Positions 1-6,024 of a stretch of DNA of 6,258 nt are shown piece after piece. Made by a program: the position numbers and the translations under genes. The notes under the pieces were generated by a model. It made no database searches. It was not told the origin of the DNA and worked only from the letters and a program-made list of their open reading frames with translations. Within the stretch, counting starts at the first letter, position 1, and each line of letters starts with the position of its first letter. The stretch comes from Pyrodictium sp. (GTDB lineage: Archaea; Thermoproteota; Thermoprotei_A; Sulfolobales; Pyrodictiaceae): assembly GCA_015662475.1 (NCBI GenBank), contig DQUB01000178.1, forward strand, positions 1 through 6,258, read 5' to 3'.

Positions 1-186
1 GGTGTAACAATAGTCATGGTAGAACATGTTCTAAGAGCTGTATCAGGTTTTGCTGAAAGAGTTGTAGTGTTACATCACGGCTCAAAACTTGCAGAAGGTA
101 GACCAGAGGATATCGCGAGAGATCCACGAGTTGTAGACGCGTATCTAGGCTCACTAGCAAGCCAACTTCTCGGGGGTGCAGAATAG
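1..186 (+). CDS. livG: LivG-type branched-chain amino acid ABC transporter ATPase, C-terminal fragment
   Basis: The window opens inside this gene; only the last 61 codons and the TAG stop at 184-186 are present. What is seen is the H-loop strand (TIVMVEHV, the His being the switch histidine) followed by the family's usual tail: a strand with VVVLHHGSKLAEG, then a PEDIARDPRVVDAYLG segment. That tail is the standard C-terminus of LivG, one of the two nucleotide-binding subunits of HAAT-family importers for branched-chain amino acids and similar compounds. LivG acts on the cytoplasmic face of the membrane as a partner of LivF, which follows immediately here. Walker A, signature and Walker B motifs lie upstream of the window, so catalytic integrity cannot be judged. 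The final residues after the YLG motif are a short extension. The substrate cannot be read from the ATPase alone. Confidence 0.88.
   Translation, partial: GVTIVMVEHVLRAVSGFAERVVVLHHGSKLAEGRPEDIARDPRVVDAYLGSLASQLLGGAE
172..178 (+). promoter_or_regulatory. Shine-Dalgarno-like site that decides the livF start
   Basis: GGGGGTG inside the end of livG matches the archaeal anti-SD complement GGAGGTG with one wobble position. It lies 9 bases before TTG 188. The alternative in-frame GTG at 176 overlaps this motif and has no purine-rich site of its own upstream, so TTG 188 is preferred. Confidence 0.5.
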
Positions 187-187
187 G

Positions 188-904
188 TTGCCTCCTATCC
201 TCCAAGTTAGAGGCCTTGAGACAGGATATGGTGAAGTCCAGGTATTGTGGGGTATTAGCCTCACAGTAGAAGCTGGAAGCATAGTCGTTCTATTAGGGCC
301 AAATGGGGCTGGCAAAACGACCACGCTAAGAGCGATATCGGGTCTTCTGCCAGCTTGGAAGGGACAAATAGTGTTTGAGGGGAGAAACATAACATGTTGG
401 CCTCCACATGCTAGAGTTGAAGCCGGCATTTCTCATGTCCCAGAAGGTAGAGGAATTTTTCCCGATATGACTGTCGAGGAAAATTTGCGTGTAGCAGCTT
501 ACCCTAAACGTGCTAGAAGAAGGTTAGAGGATCGCCTAGAAATCGTCTACACAATGTTTCCAGTTCTACGCGCTAGACGAAAACAGCTTGCGGGAACACT
601 GAGTGGTGGAGAGCAGCAAATGCTCGCAATAGCTCGTGCTATAATCCAAAACCCCAAACTGTTGCTACTTGATGAACCAAGTCTTGGTTTAGCCCCTAAA
701 CTTGCAGAGCAAGTGATAGAGTTTGTCTACAAGCTTAACCGTGAACATGGCATTACCATACTGCTTGTTGAACAAAATGTACCACTAGCACTAAGAATCG
801 CAGACTATGTTTACGTGTTAGAGAATGGGAGAATTGTTGCTGAAGGAGAGCCAGATCAGATTAAGAGAAATCGTAAGATTGTGGAAGCCTATGTGGGGAT
901 ATAA
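188..904 (+). CDS. livF: LivF-type branched-chain amino acid ABC transporter ATP-binding protein
   Basis: A 238-residue ATPase (TTG start), the usual length for LivF, that would power import together with LivG and two LivH/LivM-type permeases. Numbering from TTG 188: an N-terminal strand with ETGYGEVQVLWGISL, Walker A GPNGAGKTT at 37-45, the LivF-typical PEGRGIFPDMTVEENL segment at about 85-100 in place of a classical Q-loop, ABC signature LSGGEQQ at 138-144, Walker B LLLLDEP at 158-164 and the D-loop SLGLAP after it. The switch position reads LVEQN (193-197), with Gln where most ABC ATPases have His; this is the normal LivF variant, so it is not damage. All catalytic motifs are intact. The start is one base after the livG stop. 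An in-frame GTG at 176 would overlap livG by 11 bases and is less likely. HyuA starts 2 bases after the stop, so the transporter and the hydrolase genes are almost certainly cotranscribed. Confidence 0.93.
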   Translation: MPPILQVRGLETGYGEVQVLWGISLTVEAGSIVVLLGPNGAGKTTTLRAISGLLPAWKGQIVFEGRNITCWPPHARVEAGISHVPEGRGIFPDMTVEENLRVAAYPKRARRRLEDRLEIVYTMFPVLRARRKQLAGTLSGGEQQMLAIARAIIQNPKLLLLDEPSLGLAPKLAEQVIEFVYKLNREHGITILLVEQNVPLALRIADYVYVLENGRIVAEGEPDQIKRNRKIVEAYVGI

Positions 905-906
905 CA

Positions 907-2958
907 TTGTGGCGTGTAGGAATAGATATTGGTGGTACCTTCACAGACTTGGTCGCATACAATGAGGATACAGGAGAAATTAAACACTTGAAGGTGTTGA
1001 CAACGCCGAGAGAACCATGGAAAGGGTTTATGAAGGCATTAGAAGAGCTTGGTGTTCCGATAGACAGTGTGAAGGTCATAGTTCACGCAACAACACTTGG
1101 TACAAACATGTTCTTTGGCCAGGTAGGGTTAGAACCTCCTCAACCAGTCTTGATAACTACAAAAGGTTTTCGCGATGTGATAGAGATTGGTAGGCAGAAT
1201 AGACCAGAGCTGTACAACCCATACTTTGAAAAGCCGAAGCCGCTAGTACCTCGTAAGAATCGTTACACCATCAGAGGCAGATTGGATGCTCGTGGAAACG
1301 TTGTAGAAGAGTTTGATGAGAACGAAGTTGTAGAGATAGCCAAGAAGATGTGTCGGAAAAACGTTGTGTTTGTGGTGTCTATACTCCACTGCTATGCGAA
1401 TCCAGAGTTTGAGCGTAGGATAGTACGGTTGATAAGAGAAGCTTGTGCTGAAGCTGAAGAAGTTGTTGGTAGCTGTGATGTTGATAGCGAGCCTGGCGAG
1501 TATGAGCGGACTAGCACAGCATTGGTTAACGCTATGCTTAGACCCCTGTTTCGCCGCTACATAGCAGGTATAGTTGAGGAGCTTAGAGCAAGAGGTTTTA
1601 AAGGAAAACTTCTCGTGATGCAGAGTAGCGGTGGTGTTTCAGAGCCAAAACTTGCTGAAGAGAAGCCAGCTTTGTTTATAGAGAGTGGGCCCGCGGCAGG
1701 TGCTATTGCAACAGCTTATCTTGCGAGTAAACGTCGTGATAAACTCGCTGTAGGCTTTGACATGGGGGGTACAACAGCGAAAGCAGTGCTTGTTGTTGAT
1801 GGAAAACCATCGATAACTCATGTGTTCGAAGTTGGCGGTAAATACCATATGGGTCGTCGTGTTAGAGGTTCTGGGTACCCGGTTAGAGCACCCTACATAG
1901 ACCTTGTAGAGGTCTCAGCGGGTGGTGGCACTATAGCATGGGTAGATCGTGGAGGAGCACTTCGAGTTGGCCCTCAAAGTGTAGGAGCTGATCCAGGTCC
2001 AGCATGCTATGGTAGAGGCGGCAACAAGCCAACAATAACAGATGCACATGCTGTACTGGGTAGGCTTCCCGACAAACTTGCAGGAGGCAAATTGGTGATA
2101 CGGCGTGAACTAGCGTTGGAAGTCTATCGACGTCTAGCTTCAAGTCTTGGCATGGACCTCTACGATACGGCTGAATCAGTATTAAGGCTTGCAAACATGA
2201 TTATGGCTAGAGCAATAAGGATAGTAACTGTGGAGAGAGGCTACGACCCATCATCAACCGTGTTATATGCCTATGGCGGAGCTGGCCCACTTCATGCGCT
2301 CGAGATGGCCGAAGAACTTGGTGTTAGAAAGGTTGTAATTCCACCCTACCCTGGCGTGTTCTCGGCTCTAGGACTACTACTTGCAGATTATCGTCACGAT
2401 TTATACTACTCGGTGCACGAAGCCGTTGAAAATGTATCGTGGGAAGAATTAGATGCGATATATGTTCAATTAGAAGAAAAAGCGTATAGGTTGTTGGTTT
2501 CGGAAGGCGTTGAAAGAGACAATATACGGTTTATACGCATTTTAGAGCTTAGGTATAGAGGCCAGCTTGAATACTTGGAGGTTGGCTGGTCAGAGCGTAG
2601 AGAGATTGTTGTTGAAAAGTTTAGAGAGCTTTACAAAGCCAAGTACGGCTATCTACCACCAACAGAACCCCCCATAGAGCTTGTACGCCTACACCTTATA
2701 GCGGTGGGGTTCACGGCAAAACCGGCAATAAGAGTACCAAAGGGGATTGGAGACCCCAAACCTACAGGATATGCTGAAGCGTTGATACTTGATGAAGGAT
2801 GGGTCAAAACACCAATCTACAACCGTGCCATTCTCGGTGTTGGCGTGGAAATAGGTGGTCCAGCAGTTATAGTCTCTGAAGATTCGACCATAATTGTTCC
2901 AAGCAAATGGAGTGGGTATGTAGCTGAAGATGGCTCAATAGTCTTTGAGAGAAGGTGA
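907..2958 (+). CDS. hyuA: Hydantoinase/oxoprolinase family protein, subunit A (N-methylhydantoinase A-like)
   Basis: A 683-residue protein, full length for HyuA, with a TTG start 2 bases after the livF stop and a GGGGAT purine motif (895-900) 6 bases before it. It is the ATP-using subunit of two-subunit enzymes that open cyclic amides (hydantoins, 5-oxoproline, caprolactam); carboxylases for acetone and acetophenone belong to the same superfamily. The N-terminal domain begins at once with the ASKHA phosphate motif VGIDIGGTFTD (4-14). The central domain (about 195-490) carries the second phosphate-binding motif FDMGGTTAK (284-292), the SAGGGTIAWVD stretch and the hallmark ADPGPACYGRGG (361-372). 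YAYGGAGPLHA and the GVFSALGLLLADYRHD segment follow, and the C-terminal domain ends with the usual IGGPAVIVSEDSTIIVPS pattern. Nothing is missing. Family membership is certain; the substrate is not, and crenarchaeal members are largely uncharacterised. It acts in the cytoplasm with HyuB. Confidence 0.94.
   Translation: MWRVGIDIGGTFTDLVAYNEDTGEIKHLKVLTTPREPWKGFMKALEELGVPIDSVKVIVHATTLGTNMFFGQVGLEPPQPVLITTKGFRDVIEIGRQNRPELYNPYFEKPKPLVPRKNRYTIRGRLDARGNVVEEFDENEVVEIAKKMCRKNVVFVVSILHCYANPEFERRIVRLIREACAEAEEVVGSCDVDSEPGEYERTSTALVNAMLRPLFRRYIAGIVEELRARGFKGKLLVMQSSGGVSEPKLAEEKPALFIESGPAAGAIATAYLASKRRDKLAVGFDMGGTTAKAVLVVDGKPSITHVFEVGGKYHMGRRVRGSGYPVRAPYIDLVEVSAGGGTIAWVDRGGALRVGPQSVGADPGPACYGRGGNKPTITDAHAVLGRLPDKLAGGKLVIRRELALEVYRRLASSLGMDLYDTAESVLRLANMIMARAIRIVTVERGYDPSSTVLYAYGGAGPLHALEMAEELGVRKVVIPPYPGVFSALGLLLADYRHDLYYSVHEAVENVSWEELDAIYVQLEEKAYRLLVSEGVERDNIRFIRILELRYRGQLEYLEVGWSERREIVVEKFRELYKAKYGYLPPTEPPIELVRLHLIAVGFTAKPAIRVPKGIGDPKPTGYAEALILDEGWVKTPIYNRAILGVGVEIGGPAVIVSEDSTIIVPSKWSGYVAEDGSIVFERR
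2954..2958 (+). promoter_or_regulatory. Shine-Dalgarno-like site that decides the hyuB start
   Basis: GGTGA at the very end of hyuA (it includes the hyuA TGA stop) lies 5 bases before ATG 2964. This is good archaeal SD spacing and favours ATG 2964 over the GTG at 2955, which is itself part of the motif. Confidence 0.5.
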
Positions 2959-2963
2959 AGAAG

Positions 2964-4607
2964 ATGCTCTCTCCACTACATGAAGCGATATGGCATGGCC
3001 TCATATACGCAGCAGAAGAGATGGGCGTTATACTCCAACAAACAGCGATAAGTCCAAACATTAGAGATAGACTTGACTTCTCATGTGCAATTCTCGATCC
3101 TACAGGAAGACTAGTTGCACAGGCAGAGCATATTCCAGTGCATCTTGGCACAATGGCTGTTGCAGGCCCTCTCATAGTAGACAGGGTTTTGAGAGAGTAT
3201 AGTGTTGAACCCGGCGACATCTATATAACAAACGACCCATATCTGGCTGGCACTCATTTGAACGATATTACGGTGCTTAAACCGGTATTCTACAGCAATA
3301 GAGTAGTTGCATGGCTTATAAACAAGGCACACCATGTTGATGTTGGAGGTTCGGTTCCAGGGAGTATAGGGGGTAGAGTATCAAGCCTCATAGAGGAAGG
3401 CACTATCATACCACTTGTAAGACTGGCTAGGCGAGGCGACATAGACAAAACAGTTATTGAGATATTGGCGGCTAATAGTAGAACACCATTGCAGCTTAAA
3501 ATGGATTTGCATGCACAGTTGGCAGCGCTAAAGAGAGGCGAAGAGCTTGTAAAGCAGCTTATAGAGCGGTATGGTGTTCGTAATCTGTTGGATGCAATGA
3601 AATCTTCGATAGAATATGTTAGAGAGTACACTAGGAGGAGTTTGGAGGAGTATAAGGGTAGAGCATCAGCTGAAGACGTGCTGGAAGGGATGGAGAAAGA
3701 CTATGTTATAAAGGTTGGCATTGATATTGGAGGTGGTAGTGCGCGCGTTGACTATGAGGGGACAAGTTTACAGGCACAGGAGCCACTTAATAGCGTGTTT
3801 CATGTTACGGTTGCAGCCACAACGTTTGCCCTCAAAATGGTCTTTGACCCGCAGATGCCCGTGAACCAGGGCTTTTACGAGGTAGTAGACATTGTAGCGC
3901 CTAAGGGTACGCTTGTAAACCCTATACCTCCAGCACCTGTTAGCGCTTATACAGAGACGAGTCAGAGGATCGTAGATGTAGTATTACGTGCTCTTGCACA
4001 GATAGTGCCAGAGCGTGTACCGGCAGCATCTGGCGGTACAATGACCAATGTATCGTTTGGTGGTAGAGGGTGGGCGTTCTACGAGACTATAGGCTGTGGG
4101 TTTGGTGCAAGACCATCAGCGGATGGAGTTGATGGTGTGCATGTCAATATGACAAATACGTTAAACACGCCAATAGAGGTTCTAGAACAGTTGTACCCAA
4201 TAAGAGTGTTAAGATATGAGTTGAGGTCTGGAAGTGGTGGATTGGGCAAATATCGAGGAGGTCTAGGCATAGTGAGAGAATATCTGGCGTTAGACCACGT
4301 GAAAGTTAGTATAGCGGGTAATCGTGTTAGATCAAGGCCTTGGGGGTTAAATGGAGGGTTACCTGGTAAGCCAGCACGCTACATTGTGGTTCGCAGCAAT
4401 GGTGTTGTGGAGGAACTGCCGCCGATAGCTAGTGTAGAGCTGGCACCTGGTGAAAGACTGATAGTGGAAACGCCTGGAGGTGGTGGTTACGGGGATCCAT
4501 GCGAGAGACCCGAGCATCTAATCAGAGAAGATGTGGATGAGGGCAAGGTTCAGCTTGAAGAGATTGTTAAAATACTTCGAAAATGTGGCAAGTGGAAACA
4601 GACTTAG
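2964..4607 (+). CDS. hyuB: Hydantoinase/oxoprolinase family protein, subunit B (N-methylhydantoinase B-like)
   Basis: A 547-residue protein from ATG 2964; GTG 2955 would add three residues and give a 4-base GTGA overlap with hyuA. Length and every block fit HyuB, the partner of HyuA that holds the metal and substrate site. Numbered from ATG 2964: AEEMGVILQQTAISPNIRDR near the N-terminus, then D38 in the DFSCAILD segment, NDPYLAGTHLNDITV with H98 and D101, and KAHHVDVGG with H123/H124. This Asp/His/Asp/His spacing matches, from memory, the metal ligands of the caprolactamase beta subunit. Later come the GARPSADGVDGVHVNMTNT block, the RSGSGGLGKYRGGLG block and the C-terminal ETPGGGGYGDP (502-512), a family signature. 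Thus it appears catalytically complete. Its place directly after hyuA and behind livGF suggests that it processes the imported compound. It appears to be the last gene of the operon, since 73 bases with a new promoter-like box follow. Confidence 0.94.
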   Translation: MLSPLHEAIWHGLIYAAEEMGVILQQTAISPNIRDRLDFSCAILDPTGRLVAQAEHIPVHLGTMAVAGPLIVDRVLREYSVEPGDIYITNDPYLAGTHLNDITVLKPVFYSNRVVAWLINKAHHVDVGGSVPGSIGGRVSSLIEEGTIIPLVRLARRGDIDKTVIEILAANSRTPLQLKMDLHAQLAALKRGEELVKQLIERYGVRNLLDAMKSSIEYVREYTRRSLEEYKGRASAEDVLEGMEKDYVIKVGIDIGGGSARVDYEGTSLQAQEPLNSVFHVTVAATTFALKMVFDPQMPVNQGFYEVVDIVAPKGTLVNPIPPAPVSAYTETSQRIVDVVLRALAQIVPERVPAASGGTMTNVSFGGRGWAFYETIGCGFGARPSADGVDGVHVNMTNTLNTPIEVLEQLYPIRVLRYELRSGSGGLGKYRGGLGIVREYLALDHVKVSIAGNRVRSRPWGLNGGLPGKPARYIVVRSNGVVEELPPIASVELAPGERLIVETPGGGGYGDPCERPEHLIREDVDEGKVQLEEIVKILRKCGKWKQT

Positions 4608-4648
4608 TGTAGAACGTAACTTCTAAGCAATTGCAGAGCTGCAGAGCC

Positions 4649-4657
4649 CATAAAAGA
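4649..4657 (+). promoter_or_regulatory. TATA-like box for the 4681 gene
   Basis: CATAAAAGA sits with its centre about 28 bases before GTG 4681, the spacing expected if transcription starts at or next to the start codon. No Shine-Dalgarno motif precedes that GTG, which fits a leaderless transcript. The rest of the 4608-4680 gap holds only a short direct repeat of GCAGAG; no strong terminator for hyuB is visible. Confidence 0.35.
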
Positions 4658-4680
4658 TCAATATTAAAGTTTTAGTAACA

Positions 4681-4899
4681 GTGCCTTATCGGATAACAGA
4701 TGAAACAGTTGAAATGCTTGGAAGCTATGTTGAGCTGGGTAAACGTAGCATAGGACTTGTTGCCCATGTGGAATCAATCTACGAGGTAACTCTAGAGCTT
4801 GCAGATGCCGTGTATAAGCTCAAAAGCAGGGAATACACGTTTACAACCGACAAGTTTTCGCGCTCTAGAACAGTAGACGTTTTGAAACTTGTGCTCTAA
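4681..4899 (+). CDS. Small hypothetical protein, possibly a truncated gene
   Basis: A 72-residue frame from GTG 4681 to TAA 4897-4899 that I do not recognise. It is mixed-charge and soluble-looking, with no membrane segment, signal peptide or cysteines. A central stretch (about 30-50, HVESIYEVTLELADAVYKLK) looks helical and the C-terminal part is Lys/Arg/Ser rich before a hydrophobic end. Support for it being real is modest: ordinary codon use like its neighbours, a TATA-like box at leaderless spacing, and no competing frame. It may be broken: one frame over, the sequence just past the stop reads on as LRIAFEEGKHGPILYF before a TAA at 4950-4952, which looks like protein and would join after a single-base change near 4895. 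No function is proposed. Confidence 0.5.
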   Translation: MPYRITDETVEMLGSYVELGKRSIGLVAHVESIYEVTLELADAVYKLKSREYTFTTDKFSRSRTVDVLKLVL

Positions 4900-4936
4900 G
4901 AATAGCTTTTGAGGAAGGCAAGCACGGACCCATACT

Positions 4937-4965
4937 ATATTTTCATTTCTAAATTTTCTATTTCT
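4937..4965 (+). terminator. T-rich tract, probable archaeal transcription terminator
   Basis: Downstream of the 4681 frame the plus strand becomes strongly T-rich, with TTTTC, AAATTTTC and TATTTCT runs. Archaeal RNA polymerase typically terminates at such runs without needing a hairpin. The motif ATTTCTAAA occurs twice here (4945-4953 and 4960-4968), 15 bases apart. Confidence 0.4.
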
Positions 4966-4976
4966 AAAAGCTAAAG

Positions 4977-4998
4977 CTAATGGGAGTCTAATGGGAGT
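4977..4998 (+). repeat. Perfect 11-base tandem duplication
   Basis: CTAATGGGAGT occurs twice back to back (4977-4987 and 4988-4998) with no mismatch. It ends at the first base of the TATA-like box of the next gene. The first copy carries an ATG (4980) that is in frame with the 5031 gene but meets TAA at 4989, inside the second copy. It could be a recent slippage event or a doubled regulator site. Confidence 0.75.
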
Positions 4999-5004
4999 AT
5001 AAAG
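4998..5004 (+). promoter_or_regulatory. TATA box for the 5031 gene
   Basis: TATAAAG preceded by GGGAG, centred about 30 bases before TTG 5031. Transcription would start around 5027-5030, giving an almost leaderless message. No Shine-Dalgarno motif is present between the box and the TTG. Confidence 0.4.
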
Positions 5005-5030
5005 ACTACCTGGTACCTGTAGCACGAATA

Positions 5031-5330
5031 TTGCAGGAGCGCAAAGAAGAGGCAAGACTACTACCTGGAGTCTTTAGAACTGAAGAACCGGTATTCAATG
5101 TACCACGACTAGGCAAAAACCATCTAAGAGCTCAGCAAGACCACGAACTAATAATGATAAGACCTGACGGTCGCAGAGTCTATCTATGGCACCCATGGGA
5201 GAAAAACATACAGCTAGTAAAACCTTACATCTACACAGATATAGTATCGATAAAGATGTACCTCGATAAGCTCAAACAAGTCTTTGGTGAAGACCCTGAA
5301 GACTACAAAAGCATATGGTATTACTACTAA
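5031..5330 (+). CDS. Small hypothetical protein with aromatic C-terminus
   Basis: A 99-residue frame from TTG 5031 to TAA 5328-5330. I do not recognise the family. The protein is hydrophilic and probably cytoplasmic, with no membrane segment or cysteine. Visible pieces are a charged start (QERKEEARLLPGVF), a strand-like DHELIMIRPDGRRVYLWHP around 52-70, a helix-like VSIKMYLDKLKQVFGEDPED, and an aromatic end SIWYYY. Proline, tryptophan and tyrosine content and intact codon use argue for a true protein. The frame stays open upstream to TAA 4989-4991, and those 13 codons (WEYKDYLVPVARI) also look coding, so the gene may be the 3' part of a longer one or use a start that I cannot see. The TATA-like box at 4998 favours the TTG. 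It stands alone, with T-rich DNA on both sides. Confidence 0.55.
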   Translation: MQERKEEARLLPGVFRTEEPVFNVPRLGKNHLRAQQDHELIMIRPDGRRVYLWHPWEKNIQLVKPYIYTDIVSIKMYLDKLKQVFGEDPEDYKSIWYYY

Positions 5331-5373
5331 CATAGTCTAAATTGGATTGATGGGCAAGCTTCTTGGAACATGT

Positions 5374-5445
5374 AAAAGGTTTTGAGACAAAAATAACATA
5401 ATTTTTCAACAGCCATACTTATTTTCACCAACCTTTTTCAAAGGT
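5374..5445 (+). terminator. T-rich tracts and a small inverted repeat, possible terminator
   Basis: The 229-base gap 5331-5559 holds no convincing gene. Its first half has three T runs on the plus strand (5402-5406, 5422-5425, 5434-5438), suitable to end transcription of the 5031 gene. ACCTTT-TTC-AAAGGT at 5431-5445 is a perfect 6-base inverted repeat with a 3-base loop, and AAAAGGT at 5374-5380 could also pair with 5431-5437. A terminator is the plainest reading; an operator is possible. Confidence 0.3.
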
Positions 5446-5529
5446 AAACATTGTATTGATTGCTCTCGACAACTCATTTTTGCTGGCCATCATATTATGT
5501 GCGCCAAGGCTAAAAGAGAGTGTGTGTAG

Positions 5530-5537
5530 CATAAACA
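5530..5537 (+). promoter_or_regulatory. Weak TATA-like box for the kinase-like gene
   Basis: CATAAACA is centred about 27 bases before GTG 5560, again at leaderless spacing and without a clear Shine-Dalgarno motif in between. A second A/T-rich candidate, CTAAAAGA at 5510-5517, is too far upstream unless there is a leader of about 20 bases. Confidence 0.28.
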
Positions 5538-5559
5538 ACTGCTAAGATGGGCAGTCGAC

Positions 5560-6024
5560 GTGGCAAATGATAAACTTGTTATTATTTTAGAGGGTGGGCC
5601 AGGTGTAGGCAAAACTACAATTGCAAGATTACTTGCTGAAAGACTTTCGAAGAAAGGCTACAGTGTTTGCATAGTTGACGATGCTATTAGAAGTATATCG
5701 AGGTTACTCAACAGGTTGTTTGGTAAATGGTATTTGGCTCCAAGGGAGCTTATTGAGTACATGTTCATGGGCTATCGACTAAGAGTGTTTGAAGAATGTG
5801 CTAGAAAGGTAGACATAGTGGTTATGGACTATGGTGTTGAAGCGCCATTAGCCTATATGGAGGAAGACAATGTGCCTTATCCACACCAGCTAGAGAGGCT
5901 AGCAGAAGAAGTACTTGATGGTTCAAGAATACTTGTATTCATACTAGAACAGCCAATAGCATATCAAAAGATGATGTACGATGGGAAGATATTAGAAGAG
6001 CAACCAGATATGCTAGACGACTAA
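5560..6024 (+). CDS. P-loop nucleoside/nucleotide kinase-like protein, cut short by a frameshift
   Basis: GTG 5560 opens a 154-residue frame that ends at TAA 6022-6024. It begins with a strand and Walker A, EGGPGVGKTT (11-20), then helix IARLLAERLSKKGY and a strand to VVDD-like VDDAIRS (39-45). A Walker-B-like strand IVVMDYGVEAPLAYM (86-100) resembles the DRY or DRG stretch of thymidylate-kinase and NadR/AAA_28-type kinases. RILVFILEQP (123-132) is the next core strand and KILEEQPDML (143-152) the start of the last helix. The REPGG motif of true dTMP kinases is absent, so the substrate is open. At residue 152 the helix is broken; its natural continuation lies one frame away (6018-6152), where one added base near 6016-6018 would give a 197-residue protein of normal size. 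As written the product lacks its C-terminal helices. The upstream frame closes at 5527, leaving GTG 5560 as the only good start. Confidence 0.8.
   Translation: MANDKLVIILEGGPGVGKTTIARLLAERLSKKGYSVCIVDDAIRSISRLLNRLFGKWYLAPRELIEYMFMGYRLRVFEECARKVDIVVMDYGVEAPLAYMEEDNVPYPHQLERLAEEVLDGSRILVFILEQPIAYQKMMYDGKILEEQPDMLDD

Noticed and set aside
176..187. GTG 176 as start of livF
   Set aside because: It overlaps livG by 11 bases, has no upstream Shine-Dalgarno motif and adds residues outside the family's usual N-terminus.
861..4270. Minus-strand open frames of 60-117 codons opposite livF, hyuA and hyuB
   Set aside because: They mirror strongly conserved plus-strand genes, show no protein-like motifs and have odd composition typical of antisense shadows.
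5338..5500. C/D-box guide RNA candidates (TTGATGG at 5346-5352 on plus; ATGATGG on minus near 5487-5493)
   Set aside because: Box C is imperfect in both and no CTGA box D or matching internal boxes lie at the required distances.
5402..5544. Open stretch in the intergenic gap reading through IALDNSFLLAIILCAP, possible 29-residue peptide from TTG 5456
   Set aside because: Very short, no promoter or ribosome site at a fitting distance, only a TTG start, and it runs into the promoter region of the kinase-like gene.
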